Below are positions 7,560-15,041 of a DNA stretch of 46,574 nt, piece after piece. Both the position numbers and the translations under genes were made by a program. Position 1 is the stretch's first letter. Every line of letters begins with the position of its first letter. Origin of the DNA: Eubacterium sp. (GTDB lineage Bacteria; Bacillota_A; Clostridia; Lachnospirales; Lachnospiraceae). The DNA is taken from positions 1 to 46,574 of the forward strand of contig JAMPGN010000006.1 in the NCBI GenBank assembly GCA_023663915.1, written 5' to 3'. Under the pieces are notes generated by a model. It did not search any database and was not told where the DNA came from. It saw only the letters and a list, made by a program, of their open reading frames with translations.

Positions 7560-7673
7560 ATGATACCATGTAAAAGATGTGGTTTGTGTTGTACACTTGA
7601 ATTATGTTCAAAAGGAAGACGTAAAGACAAAAAGAAAAAAGGTAATTGTAAATATTTGATACAGAATGGATGA
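7560..7673 (+). CDS. Cys-rich miniprotein resembling the YkgJ cluster motif, 37 aa
   Basis: ATG 7560 follows GGGGAGA and the frame ends at TGA 7673. The product has PCKRCGLCC, then further Cys at residues 16 and 30. The pattern CxxCGxCC with a later C-x-YL is the metal-cluster signature of YkgJ-family proteins, here cut to 37 residues. It may be a truncated relic or a genuine miniprotein. Confidence 0.45.
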   Translation: MIPCKRCGLCCTLELCSKGRRKDKKKKGNCKYLIQNG

Positions 7674-7724
7674 TGTGCATTGCACATATAATGTATTGAC
7701 AAAATACTGTGTGAGTAATATAAT
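7673..7724 (+). promoter_or_regulatory. dinJ/yafQ promoter and palindrome
   Basis: TTGACA (7696-7701), a 17-nt spacer and TATAAT (7719-7724) are a consensus promoter. Just upstream, the 15-nt palindrome 7673-7687 (ATGTGCA-T-TGCACAT) is a candidate operator for the antitoxin. Confidence 0.75.
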
Positions 7725-7748
7725 ATTGTAAAGGAAGGAGTTGATATT

Positions 7749-8021
7749 ATGGCAACGGTTAATATAACAATGAGAATGGATGAGGATTTAAAGTCTCAGT
7801 TGCAGGAACTTGTATCTAATTTAGGTATGGATATGACAACTTTTTTTACAATATCGGCAAAACAGGCAGTTAGAGAGCAAAGGATTCCGTTCGCCATTTC
7901 TATGGATATACCAAATGCAGATACAATCAGAGCCATTGATGATGTAAGACAGGGAAGAAATTTAAGTCGTTCTTTTTCTTCTGTAGAAGAATTGATGGAG
8001 GACTTAAATGCTGACGATTAG
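7749..8021 (+). CDS. RelB/DinJ-family antitoxin
   Basis: The N terminus (TVNITMRMDEDLKSQLQELVSNLGMDMTTFF) is the ribbon-helix-helix DNA-binding motif typical of DinJ/RelB. The C-terminal half would wrap the toxin. The 90-aa length fits the family. AAGGAAGGAG precedes the start. Its end overlaps the toxin gene by 14 nt, the usual coupled order antitoxin-toxin. It probably autorepresses through the palindrome at 7673-7687. Confidence 0.85.
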   Translation: MATVNITMRMDEDLKSQLQELVSNLGMDMTTFFTISAKQAVREQRIPFAISMDIPNADTIRAIDDVRQGRNLSRSFSSVEELMEDLNADD

Positions 8022-8280
8022 ATATCATATGTCTTTCAAAAAGGATTATAAAAAGGTTATTAAAAGAGGGTATGACATAAAGCTGATGGAAGATATTATT
8101 CAAAAGTTGGCGAAGAATGAACAATTACCAGAGAAGAACAAAGATTATCCTCTTAGTGGAAATTATAGCGGATGTAGAGAGTGTCATATTACACCAGATT
8201 GGTTATTAATTTATGAAATTGATAACGGAGAGTTAATATTATATCTGACAAGAACAGGAACACATAGTGACTTGTTTTAG
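8008..8280 (+). CDS. YafQ-family mRNA interferase toxin
   Basis: The 90-residue product fits the RelE/ParE superfamily, YafQ branch: YHMSFKKDYKKVIKRGYD at the N terminus, then DYPLSGNYSGCRECHITPDWLLIYEI, and the C-terminal RTGTHSDLF. His in ECHI and in the GTHSDLF box match the catalytic-site histidines known in YafQ, a ribosome-dependent mRNA endonuclease. Encoded immediately after, and overlapping, its antitoxin. Confidence 0.85.
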   Translation: MLTIRYHMSFKKDYKKVIKRGYDIKLMEDIIQKLAKNEQLPEKNKDYPLSGNYSGCRECHITPDWLLIYEIDNGELILYLTRTGTHSDLF

Positions 8281-8298
8281 GCAGAATAGGAGAAAGGG

Positions 8299-8331
8299 AA
8301 GCATTTGGAGACAAAATCCGGATGCTTTTTA
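8299..8331 (+). terminator. Rho-independent terminator after the DinJ/YafQ module
   Basis: AAGCATTTGGA pairs with TCCGGATGCTT (11 bp with wobble) and is followed by TTT. It closely resembles the terminator at 4962-4997. Confidence 0.7.
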
Positions 8332-8388
8332 TTATAAAAGTTGTAAATGAATTTCTGGTTTCAAGTTATTTGATTAGGAGGTAAAAGA

Positions 8389-9219
8389 ATGAAAAAGAAA
8401 AAAATTATTGATCGAGGTAAATTAATTATATTTTTAGTCAGTTTTGTTTTGATAAATATGATAATATATATTATTTGCCTCAAGTGCCCATGTATTCAAG
8501 AACACATTAGTCTTTCGGCTGATGCTACAAGAAGTATTACATCAATGCAGATTACAATATCATTAGTTTCTATAACAATAATGATATTGTTTTTTGGAAG
8601 TACAAATGAAAGGATTTTAGGTATATCATATAAAAAGATATTTTTTCATGATGATTTTTTTAAATTCTTTAATATAACTAATTGCGTTTTTTTAATGCCG
8701 CTTTTAATTTTATGTAGTGTGACATCATCATTGCTTTTGGTCAACCTTAATTATAGTAAAGTGTGTTTGCTTGGAAAAATTGTCTGTGGTGTTTCATTAT
8801 TTTGTTCCATTTTTCTTTTGTTTGAAATGATTTATTTAGGATTTATTTTAAAATATAAACAATCAAAAATTTATAATAAAATATACGAAGCATTAGAAAG
8901 TAAGAAAAAAGAACAAGTATATAATCAAATAATAGAAAAACTGAATGTTTTTCAGACAAAAGAAAGAGAATATCAGCAATACATAATAGAGGAATGCATT
9001 ATTCTTTCATATATATGTTTAAACATTAGAAAATTTGAAACTAATATTAATGAACAAGAACGCATATTGCAAATAATTATAAATAAAATAAAAGATATGA
9101 TTAATAAAGATCCCCGTGATAACACTTCTTTACTGTTAAAATTATATAAAGAAGCAGAGAAAATATTTAAAAAGGACAACGCAAAAGATTTATTTTGTTG
9201 TAATTTTTTTCATAAATGA
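8389..9219 (+). CDS. Hypothetical multi-pass membrane protein, 276 aa
   Basis: Unrecognised. AGGAGG sits upstream of ATG 8389. About four membrane segments are visible: residues 12-31, 50-68, 95-118 and 126-148. A long, Lys/Glu-rich, probably cytoplasmic helical tail of about 120 residues follows. Four TMs plus a soluble tail would fit a membrane-acting accessory or defence protein, but no family can be named. Very AT-rich; it ends exactly where a broken integrase begins. Confidence 0.65.
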   Translation: MKKKKIIDRGKLIIFLVSFVLINMIIYIICLKCPCIQEHISLSADATRSITSMQITISLVSITIMILFFGSTNERILGISYKKIFFHDDFFKFFNITNCVFLMPLLILCSVTSSLLLVNLNYSKVCLLGKIVCGVSLFCSIFLLFEMIYLGFILKYKQSKIYNKIYEALESKKKEQVYNQIIEKLNVFQTKEREYQQYIIEECIILSYICLNIRKFETNINEQERILQIIINKIKDMINKDPRDNTSLLLKLYKEAEKIFKKDNAKDLFCCNFFHK

Positions 9220-9884
9220 AGTGTGGTCGGTCAGACAATACAATCTATAAATATCAATGTGATTACAAACGGTTCTTTGAGACTAAAATTTGCGACAAGG
9301 ATATATCCAGTATAAATGATGAATACATCTATGAGTTCATATTCAGACTTCTTGAGCGAAAACAAGTGCCATACCGAGCGTTAAAGGGAATGTTTGGGTA
9401 TATGAATGGCATTTTTAAAAAGGCGATCATAGATAAGATCATAACTGATAATCCATGCAAATATGTTGATTTACCGACCTTCAAACAATTCCGTAAGGAA
9501 GATAATGGAAAGACAATCGCTGAGAGGACATTATCAGAAAAAACCGCTTTATTGAGAAAATTGGATTCTTCTTATGATAAAAGACCTAACTACGTTGTTC
9601 AATATGCAGTTGAATTGGCAATGTATACTGGTATGAGAGTAGGTGAATCGGCAGCTTATAAAAGGATGAAAGGACGTTATACAGAATTAAAAGTTATTTT
9701 AACGTCGTCAAAAGTCAATCTGACCGAGCTGGATATCATAAAGAATAGGTTTGGTATTACAGCTGTTATCAGGGAAAAGATTCCCCTGTCACATCGGTGG
9801 CGGGGGATTATGTATTTCAGGCCATTGGAAAATATTACCGACGCAAATCTGCAAAAATCCCTATACATTTCCGCGAAAACATGA
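9216..9884 (+). pseudogene. Truncated tyrosine integrase remnant
   Basis: The frame opens in the middle of a core-binding domain (SDNTIYKYQCDYKRFF ... YIYEFIFRLLERKQ). It then runs through ELAMYTGMRVGE, the box I region with the first catalytic Arg (about residues 138-149). After about 9660 the similarity ends: the second Arg/His and the Tyr nucleophile are missing, and residues 150-222 look unrelated. There is no good ribosome binding site. The piece sits at the edge between AT-rich DNA and GC-rich core, as a decayed integrase at an element's end would. Confidence 0.65.
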
Positions 9885-9920
9885 TATAGTTGATAAAGAT
9901 TGTTACAAGATGTGATGAAT

Positions 9921-9937
9921 TGTTACATTTTTGTAAT
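9921..9937 (+). promoter_or_regulatory. WalR-like binding site upstream of the lysozyme gene
   Basis: TGTTAC (9921-9926), 5 nt, TGTAAT (9932-9937) fits the WalR (YycF) consensus of two TGTWAH hexamers spaced by 5 nt. WalR controls cell-wall hydrolase genes in Firmicutes, and a wall hydrolase starts 70 nt downstream. Binding is inferred. Confidence 0.5.
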
Positions 9938-10006
9938 AATTGGTACGGAAGAAAAGGAAGAAAAATACGAAAGGGAAATATCCGCTGCTGCGGGTAAAAA
10001 GTACAA

Positions 10007-11137
10007 ATGATAAAATTACAAAAGCCATTGTTACATAAACTGGGAAAGCGGGTACTGACCCTCTGCCTTGCGGGGACGCTGGCGCTGGTGCCGGGAATCC
10101 GGTCGCAGGCGATCGGCGCAGGCAGCTCCATCGCCAGAGGCATTGACGTATCGAAGCATAATCTGGCGATCGACTGGAGCCAGGTGCCTTCCTCCGGCGT
10201 TTCTTTTGCGTTTGTGAAGGCGGGCAGCACCAATTCCGGGATAGACCCTTATTTTGATGCGAATATGAACGGCGCGAAGGCGGCGGGGCTTAGGACGGGT
10301 GTTTACTTATATTCCTACGCGGCGAATGCGGAGCAGGCGAGAAACGAGGCGAACCAGCTTCTGCAGTGGATCGGCAATTATACGGTCAGCTATCCGGTGG
10401 TCTATGACGTGGAAGCACCCTGCCATAAAAATATGTCGCAGGCGCAGCTGCAGGAGATGATCAATGCTTTTTGCTCTATCATTGAGGCGAACGGCTACTA
10501 TCCGGTAGTTTATTCCAGCAGGAATATGTTCCGGGATAAGATCGGAAACATCGGTTATGACAAGTGGGTTGCGCAGTATGCGGACGCGCTGGAATATGAC
10601 GGCGGGGCTGCCTTCTGGCAGAATACCTCCCACGGCAGCGTGGCGGGGATTCCCACCAGAGTGGATATGAATTATCAGTTTAAGGATTATTCTTCGATCA
10701 TCATAGCGGATGGCTTTGCGACGCGGGGAGAGCATACCGTATTTTACGCGGGCTACCGGATGCAGCGGAACTGCTGGGTAGGCTGGGAGGATAAAAAGTA
10801 CCATCTGGATGAAAACGGCTTTGTGCAGAAGGGCTGCTGGTTTGAGGATGAGACGGGCAGATATTTCCTGGCGACAAAGGACGGTCATGCGCTCAGGGAA
10901 GATGTGACGATCCAGGGGCAGGACTACTACTTTGACGAAAATGCGGTTATGATGAGAGGGCTTGTGACCAGACCGGACGGCAATGTCTATTATTATGATC
11001 CGGCGACGGGAGCTTTGCAGAGAAATGTGACTGTGACGGTGGACGGTGTGAATTACACGGTGAACGGCAAGGGCGTCGCGGCGGTGCAGGAAGCGCCCGC
11101 AGAGGAGGCGCAGCCGGCGGCGGAAGCAGCGCAGTAA
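10007..11137 (+). CDS. Secreted GH25 lysozyme with cell-wall-binding repeats
   Basis: Residues 1-38 are a signal peptide with basic start and hydrophobic core (LTLCLAGTLALVPGIRS). A GH25 (Chalaropsis-type) muramidase domain follows, from GIDVSKH (about residue 45) to about residue 235. The DxE active-site pair lies in YDVEAP (about 133-138). GH25 enzymes hydrolyse the MurNAc-GlcNAc bond of peptidoglycan. Residues 240-345 carry choline-binding-like repeats (GWEDKKYHLDENG, GQDYYFDENA, NVYYYDPATGA). A Pro/Ala/Glu-rich tail ends the protein. The ribosome binding site is weak. First gene of the GC-rich core and probably under WalR control. Confidence 0.88.
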   Translation: MIKLQKPLLHKLGKRVLTLCLAGTLALVPGIRSQAIGAGSSIARGIDVSKHNLAIDWSQVPSSGVSFAFVKAGSTNSGIDPYFDANMNGAKAAGLRTGVYLYSYAANAEQARNEANQLLQWIGNYTVSYPVVYDVEAPCHKNMSQAQLQEMINAFCSIIEANGYYPVVYSSRNMFRDKIGNIGYDKWVAQYADALEYDGGAAFWQNTSHGSVAGIPTRVDMNYQFKDYSSIIIADGFATRGEHTVFYAGYRMQRNCWVGWEDKKYHLDENGFVQKGCWFEDETGRYFLATKDGHALREDVTIQGQDYYFDENAVMMRGLVTRPDGNVYYYDPATGALQRNVTVTVDGVNYTVNGKGVAAVQEAPAEEAQPAAEAAQ

Positions 11138-11160
11138 TACGGAAAAATATTGGAAAACAA

Positions 11161-11191
11161 AAAGGGCGTCGGCGGAAACCGGCGTTCTTTT
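11161..11191 (+). terminator. Rho-independent terminator after the lysozyme gene
   Basis: AAAGGGCGTCGG pairs with CCGGCGTTCTTT (12 bp, three wobbles) around a short CGGAAA loop, followed by T residues. Confidence 0.6.
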
Positions 11192-11229
11192 CATGCGTCT
11201 TCGAGGCAGACGAAACCGACAGCGCTTCC

Positions 11230-11258
11230 TTGATGAATCCGTGATTATATGCTATGAT
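11230..11258 (+). promoter_or_regulatory. Promoter of the zf-HC2/polA/coaE unit
   Basis: TTGATG (11230-11235), 17-nt spacer, TATGAT (11253-11258), 19 nt before the gene start. Confidence 0.55.
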
Positions 11259-11277
11259 GGATAAACAGGAGGCGGTT

Positions 11278-11598
11278 ATGGATTGTAAAGAAGCGGAAAA
11301 GAAAATACCGTTCTTTCTGGATGACGAGCTGGACGGGAGAGAGCTTGCGGAGTTTGTGGAGCATATCGAGGAATGTCCGGACTGTAAGGAGGAGCTGTCC
11401 ATCCAGTTTCTGGTAACGGAAGGTATGGAGCGGCTGGAACAGGGTAATAATTTTAATCTGCAGGAGGCGCTGCTTCTGAAGCTGGGGGACGCGGGCGACA
11501 AGATCCGGTTAAATCGCCTTCTCAGGGATATTTTGTTATGCCTGGAGACCGCAGTTGCGGCGGTGATCATTGCCGCGCTGATCATTGTAACGGTATAG
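11278..11598 (+). CDS. Anti-sigma-factor-like zf-HC2 membrane protein, 106 aa
   Basis: The N-terminal domain (DCKEAEKKIPFFLDDELDGRE ... FVEHIEECPDC) has the HxxxCxxC zinc motif and helical layout of the zf-HC2 anti-sigma domain. A single C-terminal membrane segment follows (ETAVAAVIIAALIIVTV). This is the plan of membrane-anchored anti-sigma factors, but no ECF sigma gene lies beside it, so the partner is unknown. AGGAGG at 11267-11272 fixes the start at 11278, not 11254. The next gene starts 35 nt downstream. Confidence 0.75.
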   Translation: MDCKEAEKKIPFFLDDELDGRELAEFVEHIEECPDCKEELSIQFLVTEGMERLEQGNNFNLQEALLLKLGDAGDKIRLNRLLRDILLCLETAVAAVIIAALIIVTV

Positions 11599-11633
11599 AT
11601 AGTAATAAGCAGAACGGAGAGACGGAAAAATAC

Positions 11634-14360
11634 ATGGCGCAGAAATTGGTATTGATAGACGGGCACAGTATATTAAATAGGGCTTTTTATGGGGTGCCGG
11701 ACTTAAGCAACAGCCAGGGGCTGCACACGAATGCGGTGTATGGTTTTCTGAATATCATGTTTAAGATTCTGGAAGAGGAGCAGGCGGATTATCTGGCGGT
11801 AGCTTTTGACGTGCACGCGCCCACCTTCCGGCATGAGATTTATCAAGCGTATAAGGGAACCAGAAAGCCCATGCCGATGGAGTTGCGGGAACAGGTGCCG
11901 GTGATGAAGCAGATGCTAAAGGCGATGGGAATCTGCGTGGTAGAGCAGGCAGGCTTAGAGGCGGACGATATCCTGGGGGCAATCGCAAAACGGGGCGAGC
12001 GGGAGGGCTTTGAAGTTTCCCTTGTGTCGGGCGACAGGGATCTTCTGCAGGTGGCGACAGACCATATCCGCATCCGCATTCCGAAGACGAAGGGCGGCCG
12101 GACAGAGGTCGAGGATTACTATGCAAAGGACGTCGAGGCAGCCTATCGGGTAACGCCTCTGCAGTTTATTGACTTAAAGGCGCTAATGGGGGATACGGCG
12201 GACAATATTCCCGGCGTGCCAAAGGTCGGCGAGAAAACGGCGGCGGAGCTGATGGTGACCTATGGCTCGCTGGAAAATATCTATGCCCATGTGGAGGAAA
12301 TCTCGAAAAAGTCGATCCGGGAGTCCCTGATCGCACACAGAGACCTGGCGGATTTGAGCAAGACGCTTGCCACGATCAATGTGGAGGCGGAGATTGCGTT
12401 TTCCTTTGAAGGGGCAAAGATCGGGGATTTTTATACGCAGGAAGCCTATGTGCTCTGTAAGCAGCTGGGGTTTAAAAATATGCTGTCACGTTTTTCGGAG
12501 GAGGCGGCAGTGGTAAACAGCCAGGCGGAAGCCTTTCGCACGATAACGGAGTTTTCCGAAGCGGCGGCGCTGTTTCAAACCTGCAGGGTGCGGGGAGAGA
12601 AAGCGGCGGGTGCGTATGAGATCGGGCTTTCGGTCTTTCGTGACGCTGGGGCAGACGGCTGTATGGGCATTGCGCTGGCACTGTCAAAACAGGAGGTTGT
12701 TTTTATCCCCTGTCAGGGCAGGGTGACGGCGGCTTATCTGCGGGATCAGCTGACAGCTTTGAATCAGGGAGAGTTATGTAAACTAATCACTTTTGGGATG
12801 AAGGAAATATACGGGACGATAGAAGAGGCGGAAAGCGGCGATATGTGGCGGACGGCGGAAGGCATGCAGGACGTATTGCGCCCTTATCGGCAGAGACGCT
12901 ACTTTGATATTCTGATCGCGGCATATCTGGTCAATCCCTTAAAGAACGATTATCAGACGGAAGATATCGCGGAGGAGTATCTGTCGCTTACGATTCCCGG
13001 TCGGACGCAGATCTGTGGGAAAGGCACCTGCGCGGCGGCTTATGAGAAGAATCCGGCAGCGTTTGCGGAATATGCCTGCTATCAGGCATATGTGTGTCTG
13101 GCGGCAGCGCCCCTGCTGCGGGAAAAGCTTGCAGAGCAGGGGATGGCAGAGCTGTTTTATGAGATTGAAATGCCGCTGTCCAGAGTGCTGTGCGATATGG
13201 AGCGTTACGGGGTGCTGGTGAAACCGGCGCAGTTAAAGGCTTACGGAGAGGCGCTGACCGGCAGGATCGCAGAATTAGAGCAGGCGATTTATCAGCAGGC
13301 AGGCAGCGAGTTTAATATCAATTCGCCCAAACAGCTGGGAGAGATCCTTTTTGCGCGCATGGGCATACAGGGCGGGAAAAAGACAAAGACAGGGTATTCC
13401 ACGGCGGCGGACGTGTTGGAGAAGCTGGCGCCGGATTATCCGATTGTATCCGATATTTTAGAGTACAGGGGGCTGGCAAAATTAAAGTCCACTTATGCGG
13501 AAGGGCTTTCTGCCTGTATCGCGCAGGACGGCAGGATCCATTCGACCTTTAACCAGACGATTACGGCGACAGGGCGTATCAGTTCCACGGAGCCGAATCT
13601 GCAGAATATTCCCATGCGTATGGAGCTGGGGAGGCAGATCCGTAAGGTATTTGTTCCCCGGGAGGGCTGTCTTTTTATGGATGCGGATTACTCGCAGATC
13701 GAGCTGCGGATTCTGGCGCATATGTCCGATGACCAACAGCTGATCGAGGCTTACCAGATGGAGGAGGATATTCACCGGATCACCGCCGCAAAGGTCTTCC
13801 ATACGCCTTTCGAGGAAGTGACTGATTTACAGAGGCGCAATGCTAAGGCGGTCAATTTCGGCATTGTCTATGGGATCAGTTCTTTCGGGCTCAGCCAGGA
13901 TTTAAGTATTTCCAAAAAGGAGGCGGCGGATTATATCGAACAGTATTTTGAAACCTATCCCGGCGTGAAGCGTTTTCTGGACCATATGGTGGCGGAGGCG
14001 AAGGAGCAGGGCTATGTGACTACCATGTATGGACGCAGGAGACCGATTCCTGAGCTGTCCTCCAATAACTTCATGCAGCGTTCTTTCGGGGAGCGGGTGG
14101 CGATGAATTCCCCGATTCAGGGGACTGCCGCGGATATCATGAAGATCGCCATGATCCGGGTGTGGGAGCAGCTGCACAGACAAAATCTGAAATCGCGTCT
14201 GCTCTTACAGGTGCATGATGAACTTTTGATTGAGACGGATCAGGAAGAGGAAGAGCAGGTAAGGAAAATCCTCACGGAGCAGATGCAGCAGGCGGCGGCG
14301 TTGTCGGTGCGGCTGGAGATCGACCTGCATACGGGGACGGACTGGTACGGGGCGAAGTGA
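11634..14360 (+). CDS. polA: DNA polymerase I
   Basis: This 908-residue enzyme fills gaps in repair and replaces Okazaki primers. The N-terminal 5'-3' nuclease domain (VLIDGHSILNRAFYG, VAFDVHAPTFRHE, GLEADDILG, SGDRDLLQ, GDTADNIPGVPKVG) spans about residues 1-290. The middle domain (about 300-480) is a degenerate 3'-5' exonuclease with no DxE metal motif. The polymerase domain has motif A DADYSQIELR (about 683), the O-helix RRNAKAVNFGIVYG (about 733) and motif C VHDEL (about 860). The start at ATG 11634 (MAQKLVLIDG) is chosen on family length; the frame is open further upstream, inside the preceding gene. coaE follows. Confidence 0.96.
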   Translation: MAQKLVLIDGHSILNRAFYGVPDLSNSQGLHTNAVYGFLNIMFKILEEEQADYLAVAFDVHAPTFRHEIYQAYKGTRKPMPMELREQVPVMKQMLKAMGICVVEQAGLEADDILGAIAKRGEREGFEVSLVSGDRDLLQVATDHIRIRIPKTKGGRTEVEDYYAKDVEAAYRVTPLQFIDLKALMGDTADNIPGVPKVGEKTAAELMVTYGSLENIYAHVEEISKKSIRESLIAHRDLADLSKTLATINVEAEIAFSFEGAKIGDFYTQEAYVLCKQLGFKNMLSRFSEEAAVVNSQAEAFRTITEFSEAAALFQTCRVRGEKAAGAYEIGLSVFRDAGADGCMGIALALSKQEVVFIPCQGRVTAAYLRDQLTALNQGELCKLITFGMKEIYGTIEEAESGDMWRTAEGMQDVLRPYRQRRYFDILIAAYLVNPLKNDYQTEDIAEEYLSLTIPGRTQICGKGTCAAAYEKNPAAFAEYACYQAYVCLAAAPLLREKLAEQGMAELFYEIEMPLSRVLCDMERYGVLVKPAQLKAYGEALTGRIAELEQAIYQQAGSEFNINSPKQLGEILFARMGIQGGKKTKTGYSTAADVLEKLAPDYPIVSDILEYRGLAKLKSTYAEGLSACIAQDGRIHSTFNQTITATGRISSTEPNLQNIPMRMELGRQIRKVFVPREGCLFMDADYSQIELRILAHMSDDQQLIEAYQMEEDIHRITAAKVFHTPFEEVTDLQRRNAKAVNFGIVYGISSFGLSQDLSISKKEAADYIEQYFETYPGVKRFLDHMVAEAKEQGYVTTMYGRRRPIPELSSNNFMQRSFGERVAMNSPIQGTAADIMKIAMIRVWEQLHRQNLKSRLLLQVHDELLIETDQEEEEQVRKILTEQMQQAAALSVRLEIDLHTGTDWYGAK

Positions 14361-14432
14361 GAAAGGGAGAAATAGGGATATGCGTCGTTATAAAATAACA
14401 GTGGTTACGAATTATGTAGGTGGGCGCAGACA

Positions 14433-15041
14433 ATGAAGGCAATAGGTATCACAGGCGGCGTGGGGGCGGGAAAGTCGGCGATCCTGGCGCATCTTGCAGG
14501 GACATATAACTGCCGCGTCGTGATAGCGGACCGGCTGGCGCACCAGCTGGAGGAGCCGGGTGGCGCATGCTTCGAACCGCTTCTTGCCCTGCTGGGAGAG
14601 AAGGTTCTTGCCGCAGACGGCAGGATTGATAAACAGAAGATGGCGGCGGCAATCTTTGCAGATGAGACGGTTTTACAGAAGGTCAATGCGACCGTACATC
14701 CGGCGGTGAAGGAAGCAATCTTGCAGGAAATCGAAAAGGAGAGGGCGGCAGGCAGCCTGGATTATCTTTTTGTCGAGGCGGCGCTTCTGATCGAAGAGGG
14801 CTATGCGGACATTCTGGACGAGCTGTGGTATATCCATGCGGAAGGAAATGTCAGACGGCGGAGGCTGCGGGATAGCCGGGGCTATCCGGAGGAGAAAATA
14901 GATTCCATTATGAAAAGCCAGCTTGCGGAAGCGGATTTTCGGAAGTTTTGCGATGTAGTGATAGAAAATAACGCAGGATTAGAAAGTGTATATGCACAAA
15001 TAGAGAAAGAATTGAGGGAAAACCAGTGGCAGAAGCAATGA
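14433..15041 (+). CDS. coaE: Dephospho-CoA kinase
   Basis: The protein begins MKAIGITGGVGAGKS, a P-loop. It continues with the CoaE features VIADRLAHQLEEPGG and FVEAALLIEEGY. It phosphorylates dephospho-CoA at the 3'-OH, the last step of CoA synthesis. At 202 aa it has normal length. AGGTGGG precedes the start. The 3' end overlaps the next gene by 16 nt, and polA lies 72 nt upstream, a polA-coaE arrangement common in Firmicutes. Confidence 0.95.
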   Translation: MKAIGITGGVGAGKSAILAHLAGTYNCRVVIADRLAHQLEEPGGACFEPLLALLGEKVLAADGRIDKQKMAAAIFADETVLQKVNATVHPAVKEAILQEIEKERAAGSLDYLFVEAALLIEEGYADILDELWYIHAEGNVRRRRLRDSRGYPEEKIDSIMKSQLAEADFRKFCDVVIENNAGLESVYAQIEKELRENQWQKQ

